Origin: Pseudoalteromonas ruthenica | Lineage (GTDB): Bacteria > Pseudomonadota > Gammaproteobacteria > Enterobacterales > Alteromonadaceae | Assembly: GCF_008808095.1 (NCBI RefSeq) | Contig: NZ_CP023396.1 | Location: 2,621,501-2,685,500, forward strand | DNA: 64,000 nucleotides | Reading direction: 5' to 3' | In this document: in pieces, positions 27,169-37,517 of the stretch | Layout: each line of letters opens with the position of its first letter | Position numbering within the stretch: position 1 is the stretch's first letter | Notes under the pieces: model-generated | The model's database searches: none | Told to the model about the DNA's origin: nothing | What the model saw: only the letters and a program-made list of their open reading frames with translations | Position numbers and translations under genes: made by a program

Positions 27169-28597
27169 AGCCGTTTTCGTGCAGGATCAATGCCTGTAGT
27201 TGACTCATCACCCCTTTAGCACAATACAGGTAGTACTCTTTGCTCTGATCTAAGTCGCCAAACTGAGTCGCTAAACGGTAAAACGGCAAGTGTTTGACCT
27301 TCACCCCGTCAATCTCTAGCGGCTGAGCATCTTCCTCTTCGGGTGAGCGAATATCCAGCACCACCGCATCCGTTGGCAATTGTGATACCGATTCCGCTTC
27401 CTTGACCTCTTCTTTAGCTTGAGTATCGATATCACGAATATCCATCACTCGGGCATTATCAACCACGGTTTCGAGAACCTCGAAATCAAACTGCTGCTCT
27501 TGCTGCTCAATTACTTCTAACTTGGCTTTCACCGTTGGTTTGCGCGAAATCACACCACAGTACTCGGGCATGGCTTCGGCCATCTCGGAGGTGCCAATAG
27601 CGCGAGCAATATCAATAATATCTTGCTTATCATGTTGGATAAGTGGGCGAATGATCAGCGCATCGGTCACTCGGTCAATAACACTTAAGTTTGCTAGAGT
27701 TTGGCTTGATACTTGGCCAATACTTTCACCAGTAACCAGGGCTGGAATCCCCAACTTTTCAGCGATAATGCTACCAGCACGCATCATCATGCGCTTGAGC
27801 ACCACACCCATTTGCGAGTCTTCGACATTTTCTAGAATCTCAGCAACCACCGGCTCAAAGTCGACGGTGATAAACTTAACCTTGTGGGTCGAGCTATATT
27901 GTGACCAAAGATAATGGCTTGCTTGCTTCACGCCAATTTCATGGGCCGCGCCGCCAAGATTGAAAAACAAGAAGTGCGTACGCGCCCCTTTGCGGATCAT
28001 TTGGTAGCTGGCCACCCCGGAATCAAAGCCACCAGACATCAGCGATAACACATCTTCTTGAGTTGGCAATGGAAATCCACCCATGCCTCGGTGCGCTTGG
28101 GTGACAATGTACGCGCGCTGGTCTTTAATTTCGATCTTTACCGTTACCTCAGGCCGCGTAAGCTTAACCCGAGCACCGGGTACATGCTGGTTTAGCCCGC
28201 CGCCAACATAGCGTTCGACATCGCTCGAGGAAAAGTCATGCTTACCTTGACGCTTACAGCGCACACAAAAGGTTTTACCGGCAATTTCATCGCCAAGAAG
28301 TTGCTGTGCCTGTTGGTAAATTTCATCAATGGTGGTGAATTCAATTTCTTTTACTTCATTAAATTGCACGATACCAGGAATACGCCCGAGGCTGTCAGCC
28401 ATTGCGCGGCGCACTGAGTCATCGGTTAATGCCGATTCAACCGTGAGGTTATCCCAGTTGTTGCGCACCTTTACCTGCTCATCAATGCGTCGCATCATGA
28501 TCTTAATGTTGTTCTCTAACACCTTGGTAAAGCGTTTACGAACGGACTTACTTTTTATCGCAATTTCGGGATGCAATTTAACAATAAACTTGATCAT
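27140..28597 (-). CDS. thiI: tRNA sulfurtransferase ThiI
   Basis: 485 residues. N-terminal ferredoxin-like and THUMP domains (about 1-165), PP-loop ATPase (SLMSGGFDSGVA), and a C-terminal rhodanese domain (about 400-485) with Cys459 in YLYCAKGVMSQLQ. It makes 4-thiouridine in tRNA and, in enteric bacteria, supplies sulfur for the thiazole of thiamine; the rhodanese domain makes both plausible. Convergent overlap with panE. Confidence 0.97.
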   Translation of the reverse strand: MIKFIVKLHPEIAIKSKSVRKRFTKVLENNIKIMMRRIDEQVKVRNNWDNLTVESALTDDSVRRAMADSLGRIPGIVQFNEVKEIEFTTIDEIYQQAQQLLGDEIAGKTFCVRCKRQGKHDFSSSDVERYVGGGLNQHVPGARVKLTRPEVTVKIEIKDQRAYIVTQAHRGMGGFPLPTQEDVLSLMSGGFDSGVASYQMIRKGARTHFLFFNLGGAAHEIGVKQASHYLWSQYSSTHKVKFITVDFEPVVAEILENVEDSQMGVVLKRMMMRAGSIIAEKLGIPALVTGESIGQVSSQTLANLSVIDRVTDALIIRPLIQHDKQDIIDIARAIGTSEMAEAMPEYCGVISRKPTVKAKLEVIEQQEQQFDFEVLETVVDNARVMDIRDIDTQAKEEVKEAESVSQLPTDAVVLDIRSPEEEDAQPLEIDGVKVKHLPFYRLATQFGDLDQSKEYYLYCAKGVMSQLQALILHENGFNNVKVYRP

Positions 28598-28708
28598 GAC
28601 TTAACTCACAGCACACAGATAAAGCCACACCTCTGAATGAGAAAGTGGCGGAAGATTCACCAAAGCGCGCGATTATAGCAAAAACCGCTCGCCTTCGGAA
28701 ATAATAGC

Positions 28709-29374
28709 TTAACTATGCGTGGAGGGTGACGTTTGTAGTTGCGCTTGGCGCTGCTGGTAGTGTTGCTTTAACAACCCCAGAGGCTCGCGTCCAGCTGCGG
28801 TAGTAAAAGCCATAAACAAGGTGATTATTTTCAACAAGCCTTGATAAATATCGCCGCGATTCAGCTCGCCGCTTTGACGACGCGCTTTGATATAGGGGGT
28901 CCAAAAACTAACAGTCAGCTTTAGCATATGGGTTAGTTCTCCCGCCTGCTCTTCATCGATCTCAAGAATGCCATTCTTTCCTAGGGCGAGCACAATACTT
29001 TTTACCTGATCGAATAAGCGCTGCTGAAAGGTTATGTAATCGGCTTTCAGCTCGGCATCGCGAGATAAAATGTCGGTCATATTGTCGTAGAAAAAATGAA
29101 ACTTCCACATGAGCTCAAACAAGGCATCGAAATAATGAGTAAGTTGCGCCATCACCGGCTCATCATGATTGATGGGCTTAAACTGAGTATCTAAGTGCTG
29201 ACGGTACAACTTAAAGATATGGCGAATGATGTCTTCTTTATTTTTAAAGTGGTAACACAAATTTCCAGGGCTGATTTGCAAATGGGCTGCGATATGATTT
29301 GTTGTGATAGCGCGCTCACCGTGGCTATTGGAAAGCTCAATGCTGGCTTGAATTATGCGGTCCTTGGTACTCAT
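28709..29374 (-). CDS. TetR family transcriptional regulator
   Basis: 221 residues from ATG 29374 (GGGGAAG upstream); the open frame runs a further 69 codons but no TetR protein starts there. N-terminal helix-turn-helix: ITTNHIAAHLQISPGNLCYHFKNKEDI (positions 24-50, two short blocks conserved). The C-terminal part resembles the DUF/TetR_C group of marine gammaproteobacteria with a FHFFYDNMTDIL segment. Divergent from coaD with 153 bases between; target unknown. Confidence 0.88.
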   Translation of the reverse strand: MSTKDRIIQASIELSNSHGERAITTNHIAAHLQISPGNLCYHFKNKEDIIRHIFKLYRQHLDTQFKPINHDEPVMAQLTHYFDALFELMWKFHFFYDNMTDILSRDAELKADYITFQQRLFDQVKSIVLALGKNGILEIDEEQAGELTHMLKLTVSFWTPYIKARRQSGELNRGDIYQGLLKIITLFMAFTTAAGREPLGLLKQHYQQRQAQLQTSPSTHS

Positions 29375-29431
29375 TATTACTTCCCCACCCTGATTGCAGG
29401 TGAGCAGTATAAACATCTTAGTCACAGTTAA

Positions 29432-30007
<576 letters not shown>

Positions 30008-30014
30008 ATATACC

Positions 30015-30050
30015 GGTGGTAACGCTACCCGTTATCACCTACTTTCTTTG
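30015..30050 (+). terminator. Probable terminator of coaD
   Basis: GGTGGTAACG, loop CTAC(C), CGTTATCACC (one G-T pair), then TACTTTCTTT. It overlaps the 3' end of the convergent membrane-protein gene. Confidence 0.55.
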
Positions 30051-30552
30051 GTGCCAGAGAGGCCTTTAAAAACCGCCCTATTCGACATAGACCGAGAAAA
30101 TCTCGCCAAATGATGAAAGACAGTATGACTATAATATCAACGGTATTTACGCCATAAGTGTACAAATCCCATAACCACCAAGGCTCTACATTACCAAGTT
30201 CCCAAATATCTATATGGACTGTTAAGTGCAGGCAAGCATTGATAGATAAGGCTGTTAATACGTAGTAATAAGCATAGGGCTTGCTTGTAAAGAAGAGTCT
30301 GTAGGCTAGCCATATGCAGCCTATAGTAATAAGCTCTGCAAGAATGTAATACATATATACCTTGCTAACATTTGGCATAAATGTAGTACTGAGGTATGAA
30401 ATATTAACTATTAAGCAAATGGCTATAGGTGAGTTTTTACGAATTGCTTTGTCAGAGAAAGCCACTAAGTTGTAGAGCAAAGCCATCATCAAGCCCCACT
30501 CTATAAAAGTACTAATTAGGTTTGATATTAAGAAGCCTCGATATGACAGCAT
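30025..30552 (-). CDS. Unknown membrane protein, paralogue B
   Basis: 175 residues, five probable membrane spans, no signal peptide, basic C-terminal tail. No family recognised. It aligns along its length with the protein encoded just upstream: shared ALxxNL near the N-terminus, ISY, IN...HID, PWWxW, VNxxD and a closing DxLG. Start ATG lies 25 bases inside the upstream gene, which implies translational coupling. A+T-rich compared with flanking genes (a sampled 60-base line has 17 G+C). Confidence 0.72.
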   Translation of the reverse strand: MLSYRGFLISNLISTFIEWGLMMALLYNLVAFSDKAIRKNSPIAICLIVNISYLSTTFMPNVSKVYMYYILAELITIGCIWLAYRLFFTSKPYAYYYVLTALSINACLHLTVHIDIWELGNVEPWWLWDLYTYGVNTVDIIVILSFIIWRDFLGLCRIGRFLKASLAPKKVGDNG

Positions 30553-31094
30553 TTATTGCCAAACCAGCTTGAAGGCTGAAAATTAAACAATTGCTTCTTT
30601 AAAGTCCTTTTAATCAGTAGAATTCCCAAGATATCTTTATCTACAATAAGAGCAACTATCATAGCCAAATCGCATAGGTTTACTGTTATCGAGTAAAAAC
30701 TCCAAAACCACCAAGGCTGACTATCTACATTTAGGTAGACAAGGTCTATGTGCATCCCCAGAAACAGAATCGAATTTATAACTAACCCAATGGTGACGTA
30801 TATTACACCTGGTGAGACGCTTGTAGTCCTCTTGATCAAAAACACTGGCAGAATGGCTAAAAGAGTAACTATGTCGTAAACAAACCAAGTAAAGTAGGTT
30901 TCAATTGTGGAGAAAAAGTCGAAAAAGTGGTCGCTAGTTACATAAGAAATGGCCATGACAAAGCTGCACCACAAAAGTTTGGGGTCATTTTTTGCCTTGT
31001 ATGCTTTGAGCATCAAATTAAAGAATAAAGCCATTAGGAAGCCCCAAACCACAAAGGCTCCCATAAATATGCCTAGACTTTTTTCAAAATACAT
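30528..31094 (-). CDS. Unknown membrane protein, paralogue A
   Basis: 188 residues with five probable spans: about 6-28, 41-62, 66-86, 95-113 and 128-150. Motifs shared with paralogue B include MHIDLVYLNV, PWWFWSFY and VNLCDLAMI, placed around the last two spans, so conserved His, Asp and Trp residues sit at one membrane face. No family recognised. GAG and GGCGG precede the ATG. It follows the 68-residue gene by 19 bases and overlaps paralogue B, giving a three-gene operon. Confidence 0.72.
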   Translation of the reverse strand: MYFEKSLGIFMGAFVVWGFLMALFFNLMLKAYKAKNDPKLLWCSFVMAISYVTSDHFFDFFSTIETYFTWFVYDIVTLLAILPVFLIKRTTSVSPGVIYVTIGLVINSILFLGMHIDLVYLNVDSQPWWFWSFYSITVNLCDLAMIVALIVDKDILGILLIKRTLKKQLFNFQPSSWFGNKCCHIEAS

Positions 31095-31113
31095 CCGCCA
31101 TCTCGTTAAAGTC

Positions 31114-31320
31114 CTAGTTTTCCTTTTTACGATCTGTGATTACGGTTCCACCGCCGCGCTGGATTTCAGCTTGGCTAGCAGCGACAGCATCACTTGATAA
31201 ACTTACTGTATCAGATTGTAACGTCTGGGTGCTAGTAGTTTGTGCGGTAGGCTGTTGTGTTTGTTGTTGTAACTTAGTGTAAGCCTGTGTTTGTAGTTGA
31301 GCATTAGCATTAACTTGCAT
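31114..31320 (-). CDS. Small Gln/Thr-rich protein, 68 residues
   Basis: Starts MQVNANAQLQTQAYTKLQQQ; no Cys, no membrane segment, low complexity, likely disordered in the N-terminal half; the middle has DTVSLSSDAVAAS, a phrase also common in flagellar and anti-sigma type peptides. AGGAG six bases plus spacer before ATG makes it a real gene. First gene of the cassette with the two paralogous membrane proteins. Function unknown. The 160 bases upstream hold no clear promoter. Confidence 0.68.
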   Translation of the reverse strand: MQVNANAQLQTQAYTKLQQQTQQPTAQTTSTQTLQSDTVSLSSDAVAASQAEIQRGGGTVITDRKKEN

Positions 31321-31481
31321 GATGTTAACTCCTTTAAAATTTTGTTAATTGTTTGCTAAGCAAACCTAACTTAACATGCTTTGGGTACACACGTCACACT
31401 TCAAAGGCAATTTCTTAGCAACTCACTTTTAGCTTATGCACCACGCGTGCCAATATTTTTTGACACGCTCAGAAGCCCCAA

Positions 31482-33350
31482 CTAAGCAACGTTTTTACAT
31501 GGTATATCACCCACAGAGTGTTGCTGGTGTAGGTAGAAATCCATAGCAACTTCGTCACAGTTATCTTTACGCAGACAAAGCTCACAGTCTTTCATCACCT
31601 TTTCAGGAAGGCTTTCTTTGCTGCTGTCTGCAAACCCAAGTTTAGCAAAGAAATCCGGTACACGCGTAAGTACAATCACTCTTTTAAGCGCCAACTTTTT
31701 GGCTTTCACTAACAGGTGATGAACCAATAAACGCCCCTGCCCTTTTACTCCGGTATCAGGATTAACCCCTAATGAGCGTATCTCCGCTAAGCCGGTATCA
31801 TAAATATACAACGACGCACAACCTGTTACCTGGCCATTCACTTCGGTCACGGCAAACTCATTAATGGAATGCACCATATCGCTTTTAGCACGGGGTAAAT
31901 TCTCCCCTACCTTGGCCCAATATTGCACCAGCTCACTGATAGCTTCAACATCATGCAGATTGGCATCACGTACTTTAATTGTACTTTGCTGTTTAGCTTG
32001 CTTAATGGCGAATTCCACTTGCTTTGGTGATGTTCCACCTAGGGCCTTACGTGCCGCCAAACAGGCATCGAGTGCCAACATAGGATAAACATCTTCAGCA
32101 ATAACATCGCACACCGATTGAAATTCGGACAAACTCAACTGCTCAAGGCTTTTTCCTTCTGAAATTGCCAGCTGCACCAGTTGCCCAACAATATGATGCC
32201 CTTCACGAAACGGGATCCCTTTCACCACCAAATAATCAGCGAGCTCGGTGGCATTCGCATGCCCACCTTGGGCGGCGGCTTCGGTCTTATCACTATTGAC
32301 CTTAATGCCGTTTACGCATGCTTGCGCCATATGTAGACATGCCAGCCAAGTCGGTAGCGCATCGAAAAGTCCTTCTTTATCTTCTTGCATGTCTTTGTTG
32401 TAGGCTAAAGGCAGTGACTTTAACGTCATCATCATCGCACTCATAGCACCAAAAACACGCCCTGTTTTGCCGCGAATCAACTCTAAAGCATCGGGGTTTT
32501 TCTTCTGCGGCATCAACGATGAGCCGGAGGTAACGTTATCGGCCAACTCAATAAAACCGGCTTCGCCAGAATTGTAGAAAATTAAATCTTCAGCAAAACG
32601 TGACAAGTGCAACATTGAAATGGATGCCGCGCTCAGCAGCTCGACCACAAAGTCTCTATCAGAGACCGCATCCAAGCTATTACGAGTCGGCGCTGCAAAA
32701 CCAAGATCTTGCGCTAAATGCTCGCGGTCAATGGCATATGCAGTGCCCGCCAGCGCACCACTTCCAAGTGGACATTGGTCCATACGCTGAACCGCATCAT
32801 TAAGGCGACTACTATCGCGCTCTAGCATTTCCACATAGGCCATGCACCAGTGACTAAAAAGTACCGGCTGAGCGCGCTGTAAATGAGTATAGCCAGGTAG
32901 TACGGTGCCCAGCTCTCGCTCGGCTAAGGCAATCAGTGCATTCTTGGTCTCACTAATGGCTTCACTGACTGTCGCCGCCGTTTTTTTGCACCACAAACGA
33001 AAGTCGGTAGCGACTTGGTCATTACGGCTGCGGCCAGTGTGTAGCTTCTTCGCGAGGTCACCCACTTTATCAATCAGCGCGGCCTCAACAAAAGAGTGAA
33101 TATCCTCCTCGCCGCTGATAGCCACACTTTCGGGCTGCGCTTGCACTTGCTCCAACAACTCATACAGCGCCGCAACTAAACGTCGGTGTTCATCATCGTT
33201 GAGTACCGCCACACGATTTAGCGCGCCGGCCCACGCCACTGAACCAATAATGTCTTGCTCCGCCATGACATAGTCAAATGGCAATGAATCATTAAACTGT
33301 TTAAATGCTTCATCCGGTCCAGATGAAAAGCGCCCGCCCCATAATGCCAT
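31482..33350 (-). CDS. argH: Argininosuccinate lyase fused to N-acetylglutamate synthase
   Basis: 622 residues, about 160 longer than ArgH alone. Residues 1-460 are the lyase: [13 protein letters not shown], and the fumarase/aspartase signature [12 protein letters not shown] near 278-289. Residues 465-615 are a GNAT acetyltransferase of short ArgA type, with [17 protein letters not shown] (acetyl-CoA loop) and the Cys-containing KDCELC...CDE ending. This argHA fusion is known from Moritella, Vibrio and relatives and supplies both the first and last steps of arginine synthesis. Last gene of the argCBFGH operon, 14 bases after argG. Confidence 0.95.
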   Translation of the reverse strand: MALWGGRFSSGPDEAFKQFNDSLPFDYVMAEQDIIGSVAWAGALNRVAVLNDDEHRRLVAALYELLEQVQAQPESVAISGEEDIHSFVEAALIDKVGDLAKKLHTGRSRNDQVATDFRLWCKKTAATVSEAISETKNALIALAERELGTVLPGYTHLQRAQPVLFSHWCMAYVEMLERDSSRLNDAVQRMDQCPLGSGALAGTAYAIDREHLAQDLGFAAPTRNSLDAVSDRDFVVELLSAASISMLHLSRFAEDLIFYNSGEAGFIELADNVTSGSSLMPQKKNPDALELIRGKTGRVFGAMSAMMMTLKSLPLAYNKDMQEDKEGLFDALPTWLACLHMAQACVNGIKVNSDKTEAAAQGGHANATELADYLVVKGIPFREGHHIVGQLVQLAISEGKSLEQLSLSEFQSVCDVIAEDVYPMLALDACLAARKALGGTSPKQVEFAIKQAKQQSTIKVRDANLHDVEAISELVQYWAKVGENLPRAKSDMVHSINEFAVTEVNGQVTGCASLYIYDTGLAEIRSLGVNPDTGVKGQGRLLVHHLLVKAKKLALKRVIVLTRVPDFFAKLGFADSSKESLPEKVMKDCELCLRKDNCDEVAMDFYLHQQHSVGDIPCKNVA

Positions 33351-33364
33351 TGTTGCTCTCCTCG

Positions 33365-34564
33365 TTACTTCTTCAGTGCTGCAATTCTGCTTGAAAGTGA
33401 AAATAGCCGTATAAAGCCCTCGGCATGAGACTGGTCATACACATCGTCCTCGCCAAAAGTGGCAAAGTCTTCGCTGTATAAACTGTTTTCTGACTGCTTT
33501 TGTACGGCGATTGCCTGACCTTTGTATAGTTTCACCACCACTTCACCATTGGCATGCTCGGCAAACGCATTGGCCGCCCCCAGAATCGAATCTTTTAAAG
33601 GCGTAAACCAACGACCGTCATAGACCAAGTGCGCAAACTCTAGGGCAAAAGTGTCTTTCCATTTACGGCTCGCTTTATCCAGCACAAGTTCGTCAATAGC
33701 CTGCAACGCGGCCATCATCACCGTGCCGCCAGGTGTTTCATAACAGCCGCGAGATTTCATACCCACCAAGCGGTTCTCAACAATATCGACACGGCCAACC
33801 CCGTGCACAGCAGCAATGTCATTGAGCTTCACTAAGCATTGATAAGGGCTCAGCGCTTCTCCATTTACGGCAACCACCTCACCGCGTTGAATTGTTAGCG
33901 TCACTAACTCGGCTTCATTTGGCGCTTGCTCAGGCGATTGCGTCATGGTCCACACTTGCTCGCTGGGCTGACACCAAGGATCTTCAAGCTCCCCACCCTC
34001 ATGGGAAATGTGCCATGCATTAGCATCACGACTATAAATTTTCGTTGCCGATGCAGCGCAGGGAATATCTCGCTGCGCTAGGTAATCCAGTAACGACTCC
34101 CGGCTTGATAGATGCCACTCTCGCCACGGTGCAATCACTTTTAAATCCGGTGCCAACGCCGCAAAACAGGACTCGAAGCGTACTTGGTCATTACCTTTCC
34201 CGGTGCAACCATGAGAAAGGGCATCAGCACCCACTTTGCGGGCTATCTCGACCTGTGCTTTGGCAATAATAGGACGTGCCATTGACGTCCCTAGCAGGTA
34301 GGTGCCTTCATACACACAGCCGGTTTTGAGCGTCGGGTAAATATATTCAGCCACCATCTGCTCTTTTAAATCCACCACGTAACATTCGGATGCCCCTGAG
34401 GCGATGGCTTTTTCCTCAACCCCTTCGAGCTCTTCGGCGCCTTGGCCCACATCGGCGACAAAGGCAACCACTTCACAGTCATAGTTTTCTTTTAGCCATG
34501 GCACGATGGCTGATGTATCTAGTCCGCCGGAATAGGCCAGTACGACTTTTTTAATTGCGCTCAT
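33365..34564 (-). CDS. argG: Argininosuccinate synthase
   Basis: 399 residues; ATP-dependent joining of citrulline and aspartate. N-terminal PP-loop [11 protein letters not shown], then [15 protein letters not shown] and the [17 protein letters not shown] block. Full length for the type 1 family. Nine bases after argF. Confidence 0.98.
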   Translation of the reverse strand: MSAIKKVVLAYSGGLDTSAIVPWLKENYDCEVVAFVADVGQGAEELEGVEEKAIASGASECYVVDLKEQMVAEYIYPTLKTGCVYEGTYLLGTSMARPIIAKAQVEIARKVGADALSHGCTGKGNDQVRFESCFAALAPDLKVIAPWREWHLSSRESLLDYLAQRDIPCAASATKIYSRDANAWHISHEGGELEDPWCQPSEQVWTMTQSPEQAPNEAELVTLTIQRGEVVAVNGEALSPYQCLVKLNDIAAVHGVGRVDIVENRLVGMKSRGCYETPGGTVMMAALQAIDELVLDKASRKWKDTFALEFAHLVYDGRWFTPLKDSILGAANAFAEHANGEVVVKLYKGQAIAVQKQSENSLYSEDFATFGEDDVYDQSHAEGFIRLFSLSSRIAALKK

Positions 34565-34573
34565 TTCGGATCC

Positions 34574-35494
34574 TTAGCAAAAATTTGGGTTCAAAAGGGT
34601 TAATAGCAAGGCATTTTGCGCATACATACGATTTTGTGCCTGCTGAATAATTTTGGCCTGCGGCGAGTCCATCACTTCAGAGGTGATTTCAAACTCACGA
34701 TGCGCTGGCTGACAGTGCAAAATAGTTTGCGCGCCGGTCATATCCACCAGCTGTTTATTGAGCTGATAAGGCAGATATTTATCTTTAACCTGCTGGAGCG
34801 GGGTGTCATCCCCCATCGACACCCAAGTATCGGCATAAAGCGCATTCGCCCCCACAGCGGCCTCGACTCTGTCACTCACTAATACTGACGCGCCTTTGCT
34901 CGCGGCAATTTGCTCTGCTTGCTTAACAATTTGTGCATCTGGACCGCTGCCTTTAGGGCATACAGCCACGAAGTCAGTCCCGAGGGTGGCGGCCAACAAC
35001 ATTAATGAGTGGGTGACGTTATTACCCTCGCCGAGATAAGCCAGCTTGAGCTCGCTCACCTCACCGTGCACCTCTTGCAAGGTTAAAAAATCCGCCAATG
35101 CTTGGCAGGGGTGGTACAGGTCACACAAAGAGTTCACCACAGGTTTAGATGAGAACTGTGCCAGCTCTTGCACTGTGTTATGGTGATTAACACGCGCCAC
35201 GATGGCATCGGCCCAAGTGCTGATATTCAAAGCAAAGTCCTTTACCGACTCGCGGTTGCCCATGGCGCCATTTTGCTGATCTAAGTAGACCGCATGGCCA
35301 CCGAGTTTATTGATGCCTATATCGAAGCTTAGGCGAGTTCTGAGGCTTTGCTTTTCAAATAAGGTAACCACCGATTTGCCCGCTAAGGCTTGGGCATAAT
35401 CATTGGGTTGCGCTTTCATTTTCTGCGCTAGGGCGAGTAGCGCGAGTACGGCTTTGTCGTCCAGCTCGAGGCCGGTAATAAAATCATGTTTCAT
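34574..35494 (-). CDS. argF: Ornithine carbamoyltransferase
   Basis: 306 residues; carbamoyl phosphate plus ornithine to citrulline. Carbamoyl-phosphate loop SLRTR (FEKQSLRTRLSFDIG), HPCQALADFLTL, and the ornithine-specific DTWVSMGDD loop support OTC rather than ATCase. The C-terminal HCLP motif reads HCQP here (His260-Cys261-Gln262-Pro263), an uncommon Leu to Gln change next to the active site. The acetylornithine-specific enzyme is an alternative, less likely because argE is present. Nine bases after argB. Confidence 0.94.
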   Translation of the reverse strand: MKHDFITGLELDDKAVLALLALAQKMKAQPNDYAQALAGKSVVTLFEKQSLRTRLSFDIGINKLGGHAVYLDQQNGAMGNRESVKDFALNISTWADAIVARVNHHNTVQELAQFSSKPVVNSLCDLYHPCQALADFLTLQEVHGEVSELKLAYLGEGNNVTHSLMLLAATLGTDFVAVCPKGSGPDAQIVKQAEQIAASKGASVLVSDRVEAAVGANALYADTWVSMGDDTPLQQVKDKYLPYQLNKQLVDMTGAQTILHCQPAHREFEITSEVMDSPQAKIIQQAQNRMYAQNALLLTLLNPNFC

Positions 35495-35503
35495 GGTCTA
35501 TGC

Positions 35504-36280
35504 TTACATTGTAATTTGCGTGCCAACATGCTCACCATTGAGCAATGCAACTAAGTTCTCTGGCTTTTGCCAGCTCGAAATGTAAACACCCCGTCGTAAA
35601 TGCTGGGCAGCAAGAAGGCTGGTCTTTACTTTGACCTCCATCCCACCCGAGATAACTCCTTGGGCTATCAATTCATCTATTTGCTCAGCACTTAATTGGT
35701 GTAACGGCTGAGCGGATTTATCCAGTACGGCCTCAACGTCGGTCATAAAAATCAATTCACCATCGAGTTGTTTGGCAATTGCCGCTGCGGCCTCATCAGC
35801 GTTAACGTTGAACCATTGTCCTTGCTCATCAAAACCAACTGAGCTCACAACAGGCAGCTTTCCTACCTCTAGCAAGGCTGGAATAGCCGAGCGAGCACCT
35901 TGACTACACTCACCCACCCGACCCAGTGCCTTGAGTTTTTGCTGCGCATTGACCCCGGCTTCGTATAAACTCAGCCCTGCAGGCTCGAGGCCATTGGCTA
36001 TGGCTGCTCCCATCAATTGTTTATTGGCACACCCAGCTAGGGCACCAACGATATAGGGCATTTGCTCGGCAGGACTGATGCGGAGACCTTGGTGCTTCGC
36101 CGTGGCGAACCCCGCATCGTGCAGCCAGCGGTCAACCAGTGAGCCACCGCCGTGAACCACGACAAAGCGGGTGTCGGTCATGGTCGCCAAGGTTGCGAAC
36201 AATGCTTGCACTGACTGTGGGCTGTTTAACAGGGCGCCGCCCAATTTAATTACCCAAGTGGTGTTGCTACTCGTCATCAT
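35504..36280 (-). CDS. argB: Acetylglutamate kinase
   Basis: 258 residues; amino-acid kinase fold. VIKLGGALLNS (phosphate loop Lys), VVHGGGSLVDRW, and FMTDVEAVLD with IDELIAQGVISGGMEVKV near the C-terminus. The short N-terminus lacks the arginine-sensing helix of the hexameric type, so it is the E. coli-like dimer class. Two adjacent ATG codons; AGAGGA precedes both. Eight bases after argC. Confidence 0.97.
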   Translation of the reverse strand: MMTSSNTTWVIKLGGALLNSPQSVQALFATLATMTDTRFVVVHGGGSLVDRWLHDAGFATAKHQGLRISPAEQMPYIVGALAGCANKQLMGAAIANGLEPAGLSLYEAGVNAQQKLKALGRVGECSQGARSAIPALLEVGKLPVVSSVGFDEQGQWFNVNADEAAAAIAKQLDGELIFMTDVEAVLDKSAQPLHQLSAEQIDELIAQGVISGGMEVKVKTSLLAAQHLRRGVYISSWQKPENLVALLNGEHVGTQITM

Positions 36281-36288
36281 TTTCCTCT

Positions 36289-37296
36289 TTATACCAAACC
36301 AGTCGTTGGGTCTAATCCAGCGTTAATGTTCATACATTGCAGCGCTTGACCTGATGCGCCTTTTAGTAAGTTATCGATGGCAACACTGATAATCAGTTGC
36401 TGCTGTTGCAAGTGCCAACCAATATCAACATAAGGGGTTTGCGCGACGCCTTTAATTGATGCCAAACCACCGGCACCGAGGAGGCGAATCAAAGGCTCAT
36501 CGGCAAGGCATTGATAAGCATCGGTGATGTCGATAAGCGTAGTTCCTGCACTTACTTGCGCGTATATGGTTGCCAAGATACCGCGATTAAAGTTCCCTAA
36601 ATGCGGGGTAAATAGCACTGGATGCCCTAATGCTTGCTCAATCTCCGGAGTATGGCGGTGATTAAACACGCCATAAGGAGCCAGTGATACTTCGCAAAAG
36701 TGGGTGTTCATACTGGCTTTGCGCCCCGCCCCAGTCACCCCGGATACAGCATTAATGATCACTTTTTGCTGCGGCGCTAATAACCCTGCTTGTTGAACCG
36801 GTTTAAGCGCGTTGAGGCTGGCTGTTGGGTAACAGCCCGCCACAGCAACCAGTTGTGCATCCATAATGGCGCTGTTGTGCCACTCAGCTAGCCCATACAC
36901 TGCTTGGCGCAATAGTTCAGGGTGGGGATGATCAAAACCATAGTACTGGGTATAGAGTTCGGCATCGGTAAGACGAAACCCGCCAGAAAGGTCAAAAACT
37001 TTAATACCCTGCTCGAGAAATTGCGGCGCCAATTCAACACTTACTTTGTGCTCGGTACACAGGCACACGGCGTGCGCATGCTGACCAATATCAGCAATAG
37101 CATCAGCTGTTAGGCCTTGCAGTGGCATGTCTAATAACCCACGGTGCTGAGGATAAAGATCGCTGAGTTTTTTGTCGCGATCATGACTCCCGGCAGAGAC
37201 ATAGCAGCCCTGCAAGACAAAATGAGGATGCTTGGCAACTAATTGCGCCAACTCAGCGCCGCTATAACCACTTGCGCCAATAATTACGATGTTCAT
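36289..37296 (-). CDS. argC: N-acetyl-gamma-glutamyl-phosphate reductase
   Basis: 335 residues from ATG 37296; the frame is open 14 codons further. NADP motif IIGASGYSGAELAQL and the active Cys in VAGCYPTASLNAL. First gene of argCBFGH(A); divergent from argE, sharing the ARG box region. Confidence 0.97.
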   Translation of the reverse strand: MNIVIIGASGYSGAELAQLVAKHPHFVLQGCYVSAGSHDRDKKLSDLYPQHRGLLDMPLQGLTADAIADIGQHAHAVCLCTEHKVSVELAPQFLEQGIKVFDLSGGFRLTDAELYTQYYGFDHPHPELLRQAVYGLAEWHNSAIMDAQLVAVAGCYPTASLNALKPVQQAGLLAPQQKVIINAVSGVTGAGRKASMNTHFCEVSLAPYGVFNHRHTPEIEQALGHPVLFTPHLGNFNRGILATIYAQVSAGTTLIDITDAYQCLADEPLIRLLGAGGLASIKGVAQTPYVDIGWHLQQQQLIISVAIDNLLKGASGQALQCMNINAGLDPTTGLV

Positions 37297-37446
37297 GAAG
37301 ATGCTCTTTTTTGGTTTAATCATGGGCGAGATGCCCAACGCGACACACTCTCACACTAGGATTTTCTAGGTGAGCGGCTTATCGTCGTCGCGCTGTACAA
37401 AGGGGGTGATAAACCATCATAACCAAACCAATACTTATGCTTAAAA

Positions 37447-37464
37447 AGTGAATTGATATTCACT
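37447..37464. promoter_or_regulatory. ARG box (ArgR operator)
   Basis: AGTGAATTGATATTCACT fits the wNTGAATwwwwATTCANw consensus at every fixed position. It covers the -35 of the argE promoter and lies between argC and argE, so ArgR with arginine should repress both. Confidence 0.9.
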
Positions 37465-37481
37465 ATAAAGACATTTATATT
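37453..37481 (+). promoter_or_regulatory. argE promoter
   Basis: TTGATA (37453-37458), exactly 17 bases, TATATT (37476-37481). The -35 is inside the ARG box. The argC promoter on the other strand was not resolved. Confidence 0.75.
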
Positions 37482-37494
37482 AATATGCAACAAT

Positions 37495-37512
37495 CGCGAA
37501 TAATTATTTGGA
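37495..37512. promoter_or_regulatory. Possible second, weak ARG box
   Basis: CGCGAATAATTATTTGGA matches 7-8 of the ten fixed ARG-box bases. It ends just before the argE ATG. The spacing of 30 bases from the first box is not the usual 2-3, so weak. Confidence 0.35.
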
Positions 37513-37517
37513 AATGT

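Noticed and set aside
27522..27914. 130-codon plus-strand frame opposite thiI
   Set aside because: Shadow of thiI; no recognisable protein features.
31445..31468. Terminator for argH
   Set aside because: A 7-base imperfect stem with no following T run on the minus strand; too weak.
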